A DNA stretch of 64,000 bases from Pontederia crassipes (taxonomy: Eukaryota > Streptophyta > Magnoliopsida > Commelinales > Pontederiaceae): contig CM060194.1 in NCBI GenBank assembly GCA_030549335.1, forward strand, positions 34,306,171-34,370,170. Reading direction: 5' to 3'. Below are positions 9,499 through 22,400 of the stretch, piece by piece. A program made the position numbers and the translations under genes. Numbering within the stretch: position 1 is the stretch's first letter; every line of letters begins with the position of its first letter. The notes beneath the pieces were generated by a model, which ran no database searches, had not been told where the DNA came from, and saw only the letters and a program-made list of their open reading frames with translations.

Positions 9499-12310
9499 TG
9501 TGACGTCCTTCTGCTCGTTTTGGCGTCACAAGAGGTGAAATCAAAAATTCAATTATTTAAATTCAAATTCAAATTTTCAACGCAAAATCAACGTTCAAAA
9601 AATCAACTAACACTAGAAATTTCCAAAAATTTCGACATGACGTATGCGTAAATTCGTTCATGTGTCAAATACAATATTTATCCATAATTATTCACATGCA
9701 ATTTATAAAATTTAATATGTACATCACTGACAGTTTATAATTATCAAATAATATGGGACTCAAGCCCAAAGTTTTCGAACTATAACAACATACGAGTTTC
9801 ATCATAAAACTATTACACAAACAAAACATATCGAATGCCTATCAAAATCCATTAAGAGACTCAAGCCCTTATCCAATTTCATGATATGGACTCGCCCATA
9901 TCCAATTCCATGATAGGAACTTGTCCATATCGTCTCATTTATAAACCGTAGAGCCTCTGCTCCTATCGACCAATTTAAATCCACAAGAAATCATGGGTCA
10001 CAACCCAAAATCAGACGGTGTCAAAATAAATAAGATCATAATAGTCAGTTTAAAAGGATGATAAGTATCAAAAGAACAACATTGTCAGATACGCTATTCG
10101 CGGAATCTCACTCGCTATCCCTTTTGAATCAATACTCATTTCCAAACAACCATGCAGTATATGTATGTCTTTCCTGTAAACATTAAAAGAGAAAGGCTGA
10201 GCATGGATTAAGCTCAGTGAGTTAAAATGACTATCTTAAATATGAAAACCATTGCGAAAATTAACATTTTATTTTTAGAAAATATTTAAAATCCACTCTT
10301 CTTCAGAAGGAACTCATTCACATAAATGTCATGTATGCACATGCATGGTGAAATCATACATATATAATATATAAGTTGGGGAATCATCATCAAATATGGA
10401 TATCCGATCTCTTCAATGGAGTACTTAATCACACCCCTCGTATCCCATTGACATAAGGTGGTTGTTCTAATTCCGTCACTCGTATTCTATTGACACAGGA
10501 TGTTGAACCGCTCCTCGTATCCCATTGGCATAGAGCTTATTATCTTTTCTTTTTCATTCCATCCCTCGTATCACATTGATACAGGATGATTATTTTAATT
10601 TCACCCTTCGTGTCACGGTATTGACACAGATGTTGAACCTGCTCCTTGTGTCACTATATCGACACAGAGCAAATCGAACCCCAATCGGTCTACCCGGAGT
10701 TGACCAATCCTCGAGGTGACTCCACCTTATGCGGATTTTTACATGAAGTGCATATGATGCATGAATGCATATTCGAGGTGAAGATTTGGAGCTTGAAGTT
10801 ATCACGCTAAAACATTTCATTTCAAAATTGAATATTTTATTCAGGAAAATAATAGAAACTTTTATCAAAATTGATAGACTTCCAAAATTCATAATTAAAC
10901 ATCACAATTCATATGATGGCACACAAATGAAGCACACAAATAAGTATGATTATGCATGAAGAAAACGTTCTCGAAAATCCGCCTCACATCGAATGGGACA
11001 ATGTTATCATTCCGAAGAGTTAAGTAATTTATATGATTTGAGGTATGTTCCCTCACCCTCGATTCGTCGAGTTCCAAATTATCTCCTCGTCCGAATTCAA
11101 TCAAAAGTAAACACAATCTATCACATTCGTTACTTAATTAATTAATATTATAAAATAAATTTGGTCATTCACTATTCACAACTACTCGGCGTGCTTATCA
11201 TAAACCAAGTCTTATTATGGATTTGCTATAATACTTACCAAAAAGGAAAAGAATGCATCGTCATCTAGTCACAGCATAATCAAATCACAACAACCCACGA
11301 ACTATCGCTTTCCGATTAGCAACCTCCTATAAGCGAAATTCAATAAAACTTTAAATAAAATGTAATTAGAACTTTAACTACATTATAATAATTATTTTTG
11401 GCTGTCCGACATTCATACCACAGTCACTGTAGTCACCGCTCTCAAGATCACCGTCGCACCCGTCAAAATGTCGAAAGGTCGTCGAACGCCTTTTTCATCC
11501 ATAATAAAATAAGTTACTTTAAATTTATTCACATCACTGAAATCTAATCAAGTGCACATTCTTATTCATTTACCAACTGCGATACGAGAACGAGTTCGCC
11601 GGTAAGGTCATCGGAGAACGATCAGACTTCAAAATCTACGAACCTAAAAAGGATTAACGACTAATTATTATACGGTTAGCAATATAATTTCTTCTTTCCT
11701 CACGTGTGCACCTACCAGGACGTCGAGATGAGCTCGACCGGAATTCCCCGTCTGTTCGTCGGAAAGTTCGTCAAAAAGTCCCAAATCTGGGCCTCCCAGG
11801 TGATTTGGACAAAAACATGATTAAAACCCCTCAAAATGATCTTAATCGACCTGAGAATGATGTACAACTCATCAGAAGAAAGATCAGTGCGAATCGGAGC
11901 CGGAATCGTCGCCGACGAATTTTTTGCCCTCCTCGCATTTTTTCTCACTGCGTCACGCACAGTGAATCGATCATCTCATACATATGTCAAAATGTTCGTC
12001 TCCTCGCATTCTTTTCAACGATACCTCACACACGAAAAATGAAGGTCGGATGGCGGAGATCCGATGGCCGAAAGTAGGCGGCCGCTATTAGTTCGCATGA
12101 GCACTGTAGCAGGTCGGAAGCAGCTGGGTCATGTGTCACGCGTGAACAGTGGAAACGAGAGGGGGAGGGAGATGAGTCTTCTCTCTCCTCCTATGGCCCA
12201 CGTCGTTTATTTTTTTCTTTTTTTTTTCTTTTTGCCTGTATAGACCAAAGCACCCTCTCTTTTGCAAGTATTTACAACTTTTTAAAAAAACAAATTGGTA
12301 GGATGTTACA
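9499..12310 (-). repeat. 3' LTR of the gypsy element (left copy, 2812 bp)
   Basis: Starts TGTGACGTCC and ends ATGTTACA, forming a short terminal inverted repeat as in other LTRs. It aligns along its length with 15857-18837. Many differences are C/T or G/A transitions, as expected from deamination of methylated cytosine. The polypurine tract expected just outside it (minus strand, about 12311-12350) is not convincing. Confidence 0.9.
10433..10680. repeat. Minisatellite-like array inside the LTR
   Basis: About six degenerate units of roughly 38-48 bp, each built around CCTCGTATCCCATTGACA or its variant with CGTGTCAC and TTGACACA. The other LTR has the same array at about 16770-17010, so it was present in the element before insertion. 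Confidence 0.75.
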
Positions 12311-14088
12311 ATTACAACATCCATAAAAAAAATAATTTCGTCCTCGAAATTACTAGGGGTTAACTAGATGAGAATTTATTATTTATTTATTATATATATA
12401 TATATACATCACTTGCCTTGCTCTCCTAATCCTCATCTAAAAGAATCAATAATTTTTTTCTAATTATTATTATTATTATGCTTGTATTTAAATTTCAAGG
12501 TAACACTTTCCTTTAAAGGTAAAATTTAATTCGAATTCGAATTCAAGCTAAACTTTTATCCCGTCAGACTTTGATCAAATCGTCATAAAATTTGAGATAA
12601 TAATATTTTCATTCATTTTTTTAAAATTTTATCTACTACAATTGGTCAAGCTTTTTAAGAAAGATTGATTGCAATGACAAATCAGAGTTCGCCATATTGA
12701 ATTTGACCTCCACAAATTTTAACATTCTTGGAACTCAATTGACTACCATCTATATCACCGACATCCTTAGATTTATAACGACACCAGAAAAACTCCAATA
12801 TGAGGTCTATCTTTCATTTCTATCGAAATTTGTTTTAAAGAGTCATTCTAACACGAAATCAAAGTTTTGTTTTTTTTATGATTTTATTGGCTAAAATTTG
12901 GACCAATGAATATCTAAATACAACAATGTTATCAAAATTCTACTTTACTCTAAACTGAAAATATGCTCTACCCTTCAACGAACAATCTCTTCGCTGGCTA
13001 AATCCCACAAACTTTAATATAAGAATCTAACTAATTTGATCTTGTTATCCATCAATCTTAAAAGTATTTAAAGTTCTCTTCCATTTAAAATTTCTTCCAC
13101 CAACCTTCTTTAGAGACTAATGAAGAAAATTCATAATCTTGTATTCTCCAATCTTAAGTCATCAATTGTCTCCACTCAAAAGTACTACTGAAACAACTCC
13201 TCATCTACCAACTATGACACATGATGTGTTGACTCAAACTTACGATTGAGGATTGAAAGGCGTCACACTCCAATCGCTCTCCCGATAAGTTTTAATCAAC
13301 ACCACTAGGTTCGAGTTTTCGATCGATGACTAGAGGGCGTCCCACCCTAATCAATCTTTCGAAAACTCCAACTCAGCATGCTCTAGGTGATAATTAAAGG
13401 CGTAGATATGGTCAATCAATTAACTTACGATGGATTGAATAGGTTGCACAACTATAAAACTTATATCGTTCTCCATCTATTCTCAATTTAGTATGAACCA
13501 CTATCATCCATCCTCCTCAATGTAAGTGTATAAATTTAATTCATCCAATTCTTTCCACATCACTTCTTGTATTTTTTTTAAATCTCGTATACAACATCCA
13601 TAGAAACATACTTATTTCAAAAATTGGATAATTTCACTCTATTAAAGACCTCTATCCACTTAACTTTTCATTCCAAGTTTTGTACACAATCTTAAATTAT
13701 ATTTCCCATAATTAGTCTCATCAAATTCTTCCTTATCAATATATAATTTCCTTCTCATTTTTTATCTTCTCGAGATTTACTAACCCCGAGAAGTTTCATC
13801 AATCATTCTAAATTAATTACCGCTATAACCCATCCCAAATATTTACTATCATTTCTTAATTCGATTTATTCAAAAAATTCACCTCTTGATCATTTCTTTA
13901 CAACCACGTACATTGTACCAACTTGATGTGATTCATTATATTATGTATGAATTATCTTATTATTATCTTGACTAACTCCAAAAAATTTTAAGATCACTCA
14001 AGTCATACTTACTAAAATGAATTTATACTCCGCTTGATCATTTCTTTATGGAAAAAAATAATAATTTATCTCAAGTTTATGTTTGTCT
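12311..14088. other. Decayed gypsy interior, no readable domains
   Basis: AT-rich sequence between the left LTR and the RNase H remnant, where the integrase end of pol should be on the minus strand. Short phrases such as TTTCGAGGACGAAATT (minus strand, near 12330-12350) resemble the usual end of gypsy pol just before the polypurine tract. Nothing else can be assigned. Confidence 0.5.
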
Positions 14089-15060
14089 TCATATCTTCAA
14101 TGTAAATATTATAGCCGCCAACTCCAAGTCATGAGAAGAATAATTGACTTCATGTGGTTTCAACTTCCTCGATGCATAAGCAATTACCCTCCCATGCTGC
14201 ATCAAAACACATCCAAGTCCTTGACATGAAGCATCACTATAAACCACAAATTTTTCTCTACCTTCTAATAACATGTCTATTCTTCAATTCCTGAAAGCTG
14301 CTCTTACACTTATCTGTGCAAATAAATTTGACATTCTTTCTCAGCAACTGAGTAAGTGGTCCTACAATAGTAAAGAAGCCCTGCACAAACCTCCTATAGT
14401 AACCTACCAATCCAAAAGAACTACGAACCTCTCTTGCATTTCTTGGTGCTTCCCACTTCACAACAGCTTCTATTTTGGGAGGATCAACTAATACTCCATC
14501 AGCTGATATGACATGTTCGAAAAATATCACGCTATCTATCCAGAACTCATATTTGAAAAACTTAGCAAACAACTTGTTCTGTCTCAAGGTCTCCAACACT
14601 GTCCTCAAGTGTTGTTCATGTTCATTTTTGCTTGATGAATAGATTAAAATGTCATCAATAAATACAATAACAAATACATCAAGAATTTTTCGAAGTACCA
14701 TATTCATCAACCCATGAATATTGTCGGAGCATTCGTCAACCCAAATGGCATCACTAGAAACTCGCAATGCTCATATATGGTGCGAAATGCGGTCTTCTTC
14801 ACATCCTCATCTCTAATCCGCAACTGATGATATTCAAACCTCAAGTCAATCTTGGAGAAGACCTTTGAACCACGCAATTGATCAGCTAAATCATCTATCC
14901 TCGGTAAGGGATATCGATTCTTTATGGTCACCTTATTCAACTGTCTATAGTCAATGCACATCCTCATTGAGCCACTTTTTTTTCGGTAACACACTGGGTC
15001 GAATAAAATCCAAATCAAGCAACTCTTATAATTGCATTTTCAATTCTTCTAGTTCAACTT
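14089..15060 (-). pseudogene. Gypsy pol remnant: reverse transcriptase and RNase H
   Basis: Minus-strand frames carry the RT blocks [27 protein letters not shown] and [11 protein letters not shown], then the catalytic block FIDDILIYS, then YYRRFVQGF. The RNase H start reads [18 protein letters not shown], followed by [11 protein letters not shown]. The frame changes at least twice (around 14750 and 14265), and part of the segment before block MRMCIDY is missing. It therefore cannot encode a working enzyme. The block order and wording fit a Ty3/gypsy element, probably a chromovirus-type lineage. Confidence 0.88.
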
Positions 15061-15839
15061 GTGCCATTCTATTTGGAATGGAGATCAGCGTCGTACTCGG
15101 AATCAACTCTATCTCAAAATCCATCTCTCTTTATGGTGGTAAACTAGGCAATGACTCATATTTATATTCTTACTAACATCAACTTTGACGCGGCCTCATG
15201 TGTCACATTGCTAACATCATTTGATTATAGTTTTATGCAACATTAACAATACGCATTATCTAACATGCATCTCTATGCATGACTACAACTCATGGGTGTT
15301 ACCAGCATGTCCTATGTTGAATGTTTTTCCAAGTTTCCAATATTAGCAAATAATGATTTGTATCTTACTATATATCATAACACTTTAACAAACAAGATAG
15401 CTAGAGTAATAATAAATGTGTAGGAAGTACCCCATAACTCATAAAGTTTGATTATCACAATTTCAAATTATGGCCTACTACAAGGCATTCAATTAATATC
15501 ATGATCCACCAAGTCATTTAATTATCAAACAAGTTTGCAATCATCCTTCGATGCATAACAAGACATCTCATAAGACATTCAAATACTAAGCAACATGCTT
15601 ACATTCAAGTTTGCACCATCATAAAATTTCCTTTTCTCATGAAGATCATAACATTGCATATAACCATTTCTTTTCTTTAACTCTATGTTGAGTTTTATCT
15701 TTTTAACACATATTCACATAACTTCAAATTTTATCATACCACATCATATAACATATGCATATGCAACAATCCATGTACAAATATAACATGCAACTGTCCA
15801 TCACTACCCACACTCCGTGAATTAGATCTAAAACCTAGA
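15061..15839. other. Decayed gypsy interior (gag/protease side), nothing readable
   Basis: Between the RT remnant and the primer-binding site, where gag and protease should lie on the minus strand. No zinc knuckle or protease motif was recognised. Confidence 0.45.
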
Positions 15840-15851
15840 GCTCTGATACCA
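15840..15851 (-). promoter_or_regulatory. Primer-binding site (initiator tRNA-Met)
   Basis: The minus strand reads TGGTATCAGAGC, complementary to the 3' end of initiator tRNA-Met. It lies five bases inside the 5' LTR end at 15857. This fixes the element's orientation as minus. Confidence 0.88.
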
Positions 15852-15856
15852 TAACT

Positions 15857-18837
15857 TGTGACGTCCTTCTGCTCGTTTTGGCGCCACAAAGGGTGAAATC
15901 GGAAATTCAAATTCAAATCTTCAATGCAAAACCAACATTCCAAAAATCAACTAACATTAGAAATTTTCAAAAATTTCGACATGACGTATGTGTAAATTCG
16001 TTCATGCGTCAAATACAACATTTATCCATAATTATTCACATCACGGGCAATTTATAAAATTTAATATGTACATCATTGACAGTTTATAATTACCAAATAA
16101 TATGGGACTCAAGCCCAAAATTTCCGAACTATAACATCATATGAGTTTCGTCATAAAACTATTACACAAACAAAACATATCAAATGCTTGTCAAAATTCA
16201 TTAAGAGACTCAAGCCCTTATCCAATTTCATGATAGGGACCCGCCCATATCGTCTCATTTATAAACCATGGAGCATTCGCTCCTATCGACCAATTTAAAT
16301 CCACAAGAAATCATGAGTCACAACACAAAATCAGACGGTGTCAAAATAAATAAAATCATAATAGTCAGTTTAAATGAATAATAAGTATCAAAAGAACAAC
16401 ATTGCCAGATACGCTCTTCGCGGAATCTCACTCACTATTCCTTTTGAATCAATACCCATTTCCAAACAACCATGCAGTATATGTATTTCTTTTCTGTAAA
16501 CATTAAAAGAGAAAGGGTGAGCATGAATTAAGCTCAGTGAGTTAAAACGACTATCTCAAATATGAAAATCATTGCGAAAATCAACATTTTATTTTCAAGA
16601 GAAATATTTAAAATCCACTCTTCTTCAAAAGGAACTCATTCACATAATGATCATGCAAAATGAATGTCATGTATGTACATGCATGGTGAAATCATACATA
16701 TATAATATATAAGTTGGGAAATCATCATCAAATATGGATATCCGATCTCCTCAATTGAGTACTCAATCACACCCCTCGTATCCCATTGACATAGGGTGGT
16801 TGTTCTAATTTCGTCCCTCGTATCCAATTGACACAGAAAGTTGAACCGCTCCTCGTATCCCATTGGCAAAGGGCTTATTATCTTTTCTTGTTCATTCCAT
16901 CCCTCGTATCCCATTGACGCAGGATGGTTGTTCTAATTCCATCCTTCGTGTCACTATATTGACACAAGGTGTTGAACATGCTCATCGTGTCACTATATCC
17001 ACACAGAGCAAACCGAACCCCAATCGGTCTACTCGGAGTTGGCCAATCCTCCGAGGTGAAAATACTCCGTCTTATGCGGGTTTTTATATGAAGTGCAAAT
17101 TATGCATGAATGCATATTCGAGGTTAAGATTTGGAGCTTGAAGTTATCGCGTTAAAACATTTCATTTCAAAATTGAATATTTTATTCAGGAAAACAATAG
17201 AAACTTTTATCAAAATCGATAGACTTCTAAAATTCATAATTAAACATCACAATTCATATGATGACACACATATGAAGCACACAAATAAATATGATTATGC
17301 ATGAAGAAAACGATATCGAAAATTCGCCCCACATCGGATGGGACAATGTTACCACTCCAAAAAGTTAAGTAATTTATATGATTTGAGGTAAGTTCCCTTA
17401 CCTTGGATTCGTCGAGTTCCAAATTATCTCCTCGTCCGAATCCAATCAAAAGTAAACACAATCTATCACATTCATTACTTGATTAATTAATATTATAAAA
17501 TAAATTTGGTCATTCACTATTCACAACTACTCGGCGTGCTTATCATGAATCAAGTCCTATTATGGATTTGCTATAATACTTACCAAAAAGAAAAAGAAGG
17601 CATCGTCATCTAGTCACAGCCTAATCAAATCACAACACACGAACTATCACTTTCCGATTAATAAGCAAAATTCAATTAAATTTAAATAAAACATAATTAG
17701 AACATTAACTACATTATAATAATTATTTTCAGTTGCCCGACATTCATACCATAATCACTGTAGTCACCACTCTCAAAATCACCGTCGCACCCGTCAAAAT
17801 GTCGAAAGGTCGTCGAACGCCTTTTTCATCCATAATAAAATAAGTTACTTTAAATTTATTCACATCACTGAAATCTAATCAAGTGCACATTCTTATTCGC
17901 TTACCAATAGGGGTGTTCACGGGTCGGGTTTGACCCAACCCGACCCCGGATCCGATCCGACCCGACCCGCCCGATTTTGATCGGGTCGGGTCGGATCACC
18001 CTACTTTCGAGGGCTGGATCCGATCCAACCGACTCGGTTCAGGTCGGGCTGGATCAGGTCGGGTGGTCAGGTACCCGACCACCATTTTTTTTTAAATTTT
18101 TTCCTTACTTTATCTATTATGTAATATAAAAATATTATATAATATTTATTTAAAAAGTATAAAATAACTTATTCAATATATAAATATTATTTTACACATT
18201 TAAAATATTTTGTTTCAATATTTTTTTATAAGCTTAAAATATTTTTTCCTTTCCTCATGTGTGCACCTACCAGGACGTCGAGATGAACTCGACCGGAGTT
18301 ACCCATTTGTTCGTCGGAAAATTCGTCGAAAAAGTTCGCCGGAAAGCCCCAAATCTCGGCCTCCTAGGTGATTTGGACAAAAACATGATTAAAACCCTCC
18401 AAATGATCATAAATCGACCTGAGAATGATGTACAACTCACCAGAAGAAGGATCAATGCGAATCGAAGCCGGAATCGTCGCCGACGAATTTTTCGTCCTCC
18501 TCGCGTTTTCCCCTCAATGCGTCGCGCACAGTGGACCGATCATCTCATACATATGTTAAAATGTTCATCTCATCGCACTCTTTTCAACGGTACCTCACAC
18601 ACGAAAAATAAAAATCGGACGACGGAAATCCGATGGCCGCTGCTAGTTCACATGGGCACTATAATAGGTCGGGGCGGCTGGGTCATGTGTCGCGCGTGAA
18701 CAGTGGAAACGAGAGGGGAGAGGGAGATGAGTCTTCTCTCTCCTCCTATGGCCCACGTCGTTTTTTTTCTTTTTGCCAAAACACCCTCTCTTTTGCAAGT
18801 ATTTACAACTTTTTTTTTAAATTGATAGGACGTTACA
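15857..18837 (-). repeat. 5' LTR of the gypsy element (right copy, 2981 bp)
   Basis: Homologous to 9499-12310, ending GGACGTTACA before the GGTTA duplication. It is longer than the left LTR because a stretch of about 115 bp (corresponding to 11577-11690) has been replaced by about 330 bp of GGGTCGGG-rich sequence at 17908-18240. Confidence 0.9.
17908..18240. mobile_element. hAT-like MITE fragment inside the LTR
   Basis: Begins TAGGGGTGTTCACGGGTCGG, a start typical of plant hAT-derived MITEs, and continues with many inverted CCCGACCCG/CGGGTCGGG motifs before an AT-rich tail. The matching position in the other LTR lacks it. Only one terminus is clear, and host LTR sequence is missing next to it, so insertion was followed by, or coincided with, a deletion. 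Confidence 0.6.
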
Positions 18838-18842
18838 GGTTA
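18838..18842. repeat. Target site duplication GGTTA (right)
   Basis: Matches 9494-9498 exactly. Confidence 0.9.
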
Positions 18843-19447
18843 ACACAATTCGTCAGGAACCTTCAACAGACAATAGAAAGGGAGAGATTCATATGCTTAG
18901 TATAAAGAAAGATGGTACAAAAAAATCAGCATATTGCATATACTACCAACAAATAATTTGTCAATGCAAATGAAGAAAGTTGGCGACCACGTATCGTTCC
19001 AAAATATTAGAAAGAAATAGCTAAAAGTTGTATTGATTAACATCATTGGTCAACAGGAGATCTGAACCTTCTCCAGACCCCACTTTTGATTACAAAAGGA
19101 GATTCATAGACTTAATACAAAGCAAGATGAATAAATGGAAAAGGAGACAGGAAAACCAAACAAAGAGATTTGGCCAAAACCTCAACCTACATACGAGGAT
19201 CAGCTCAGATTTGTCATTCCGAACTTTCTTTACACAGGGGAAGTACACGACACTGGAACCATGAAGGGCGTCTGTACTGGTATGTGCTAACTTCAATCAA
19301 GATGGAGTAGTTGACCTCATTCTGCCGTGATTCCTGTAGATTTCCATGAAGGCCTCGGAATACATGGACAGTATTCTGCACTGTCAAAATACACATACAG
19401 AACCTTTGTTACATACATAATACAAAACATGATGGAATATACATTTG
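18843..19447 (-). other. Probable FBL4 3' UTR and flank
   Basis: Directly follows the FBL4 stop codon on the minus strand. Segments near 18866-18900 and 19093-19130 resemble each other (AGGAGATTCATA..CTTA.TA.AAAG.AAGATG), and 19011-19041 resembles the left flank of the gypsy element (9469-9498). This suggests an old short tandem duplication into which the retrotransposon inserted. Confidence 0.45.
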
Positions 19448-22400
19448 TTACAGATCCACACAAAGAAATGACAAAACTGAGGATGCCCTCCGTTTAGTTC
19501 TCTGGCTCGCTTTACCCTTCTCAACAATAACCTTTTTTATGTGCGCACAACTTGAAACAACGGTAGCAACTCCAGCAGCAGTTATAAGTGGGCAATAAAC
19601 CATATGACAAGTCTCAAGACCGGTGCAACCCCTAACAAGATGGGCTAAGCCAACATCTGTTATTTGCCGACAGTGCGACAATACAATGTCCTTAAGCAAA
19701 GGACACCCATGGCCTAATTCTGCTAGTGCCATGTCCCCAATGCTCTGTAGAAAAGACAAACTAGGTTAGCAAAAAAAAATATTTTAAGTGCTGATTATAT
19801 GAAATAACAGTTTGTCTAGCTATCCAATTTGCCTTGCAACGGTACTCAAGTTACCTGGTTTACCATTGCAAAACTATGTATAATTCTTCTTTTTTTGGAG
19901 TTCTTCAATGCAGCAAACATTGCTGTTGCCACTAGTAGGTGGATGTGTACTATTTCAAGTAAATCAAGAAAATATTTTCTTTTTACAATTAAGTTTACAA
20001 TTAAGAAAATTTTACAATCAAGAAAATATTAGGTGGATGTGAGAGATCAGAATTCTCAAGTCATGATAATATTGGAACAAATGCATATGGCAAGATAAAC
20101 ATGTTATAAGCAACGCAAACAGCCGTGTCAGCCATGATCCATGATTTTTCATGGATAGCTAAATTCTTAAGGTATGATACGAGATTGAGAATCAAAATCA
20201 TATAATCAACCTTTCAATATGTAAAATTTTAGTTTCATCGCAATAACTCACTCAATGAATTCCAAAGAGAGGCATTCCTTGTCACTTCTATGTTTAATCA
20301 GGCTGATACTGCTAGGTTGGATGTCTATTATTTAAGAAAGGTAATCAATCACATAAAATACTGTTGCATTTTCAGAACTAGTTCCGATCTTTAATCCTCA
20401 TATGTGCATCAGACATCTCAAGTGTTCTTAATATTTCAGATTTCGCATGCGTATGCAGTCAGAACTTGCTTTAAACAGGCAATGGTTTTGTAGTAGGATA
20501 AGCAACCCACGATATTAGTTCAAACATATCCACTTGCAGCACAAGAAATGACTAGATACAGATCACGAGGAGTGGTGGAGAGAGAAATACCTGAAGTACA
20601 CTGACATCCAAGTAGACAAGATCAGGACATCCTTTCGCAATAGCCATCACTCCAACATCAGTGATAAGATGACATCCACTGACATTTAGATGCTGGAGAC
20701 TACAACCTTGGGCAATGGCAACAAGTGCCTCATCACCAACCCTATATGGTGAAAAAAATAAGCAGTGTATTTCAGGTATTAGGAACAGGACAGGCATTAA
20801 GAAAAGAGAAATTGGCACAGGCAGATGGAGTAATTAGGGAAGGTTCATACCCGTCACAAAAACGAAGGCTTAGATCTGTAAGAAGCTTACAATTCTCACC
20901 TATGCAGATAATGCCTTTGTCTCCAATCTGCTAGATGCAACAATATTAAGAATTTTACTGACAACATCAGTGCAAACATGCTTACAGAAAGAATTATTAC
21001 CTCGTAACAACGTCGAATGTGAAGCTTCCTCAAGTTCTTGCAACCTTGAGCAATGCTGCATATTGCATCATCATTTAAACTAGAGCAATCAACTAAATGA
21101 AGAGCTTGTAAAAGTGAACAGCCTATGCCAACTTCGAAGAGAGCACTATTGCCAACCCTTGGGCAGTACAGTAAGGCCAACTCCACAAGACCCCTAAATA
21201 AATCACCATAAAGAAAAAGACAACGCAAAAAATGTTAACCATCATAAGTGGTTTATCATATTATAAGGTACGGGATCAAACAGTTGGTTTATCATATTAT
21301 AAGGAACGGGATCAAACAGTTAAGTGCAAGCAGAAACATAGTACCAACTTCTTTTAGAGCCATGAAAGACATCTCGGAGTAGAACAATTGGAAGGTTAAC
21401 TTCCTCTGGAAAACTAAAAGATTAACTTCTATATCATTGACAAGACAATTGGATTCAAAACATGAAGTTGCCTTGACTCCCCCTTGCCATCCATTGTTTT
21501 TTTTTTTTTTTGAGCAGATGCCATCCAGTGTTTATCCTTGTCAGTGTGGGAAACAAATCCAGAATCATATAACAAATAAGAAAATAAATAAGCAGGATGA
21601 AAGAGAGTTAAACTGTTCACAAACATTGTTCAGACTGCCATCAGTACTAAAACAATCTACCCTCAATGTTATTACAAATTGGTAATTTGATCCAGAACAT
21701 CTAAAATGATTTTTCCTGTTTAGTTAAATGCAATAGGATACACCCATTTTTCTTTATTAAGCACAATTGACCTACATTTCCAAAATGGACTGCCTTCCGC
21801 TCTAAGAAAATGGACTTTATCTATAAGTGGAAATAAATTCTTCTGTAAAACTGTGAGCACATTTATATTGAGAATAAACCATTTCTTTTAGAAGAGAGAA
21901 TAAACCATATTGCTGCACATGTTTAGATAACATCATTCACCAGATGGGAGGATGAACTCATTTGCAAAGTGAAAAATATTGAGAACAAATACACTAGCAG
22001 GAAGAAGAATCATACGGGCAAAACTTTCCAATATATTCTAGTCCAGATGTCCCAATGTTGTGACATCCGTTGATCTCCAAATTTGCTATTTTGGTGCATC
22101 CACGGGCAACAGCTTCAAGGCTTTTATCACTTAAGAAATAACAATCACTGAGAGTAAGATCTTTTAGTTTCTTGCATCCGTTTCCAATAGCAGAAAGACT
22201 ACTGCAAAACAAAACCACAAGAAAAAGAGGGAAAAAAAGACAGTTCTATTAGCCACCAAGCTAACCACTGAATTGAGAAACAAGAGTAATTGATTAAACA
22301 TGACATCATTATGAAATATCATGGACATAAAGTATGAGCCCTGTGTTCCATAAATAATGACAAAACTCCTAAAGGCAGTCTATGTCATCCTAAAACATGT

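Larger units (their letters stand above)
9499..18837 (-). mobile_element. Ty3/gypsy LTR retrotransposon, complete ends, decayed interior
   Basis: Two long direct repeats (9499-12310 and 15857-18837) flank a 3.5-kb interior and share the ends TGTGACGTCC...ACGTTACA or ATGTTACA. A perfect 5-bp duplication GGTTA brackets the whole. A primer-binding site complementary to initiator tRNA-Met lies beside the right LTR on the minus strand, and the RT/RNase H remnants are also minus-strand. The right LTR is therefore the 5' LTR. The interior lacks recognisable gag and integrase and is much shorter than a complete gypsy element, so it has been deleted internally as well as mutated. The element sits immediately beyond the 3' end of FBL4. 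Confidence 0.93.
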
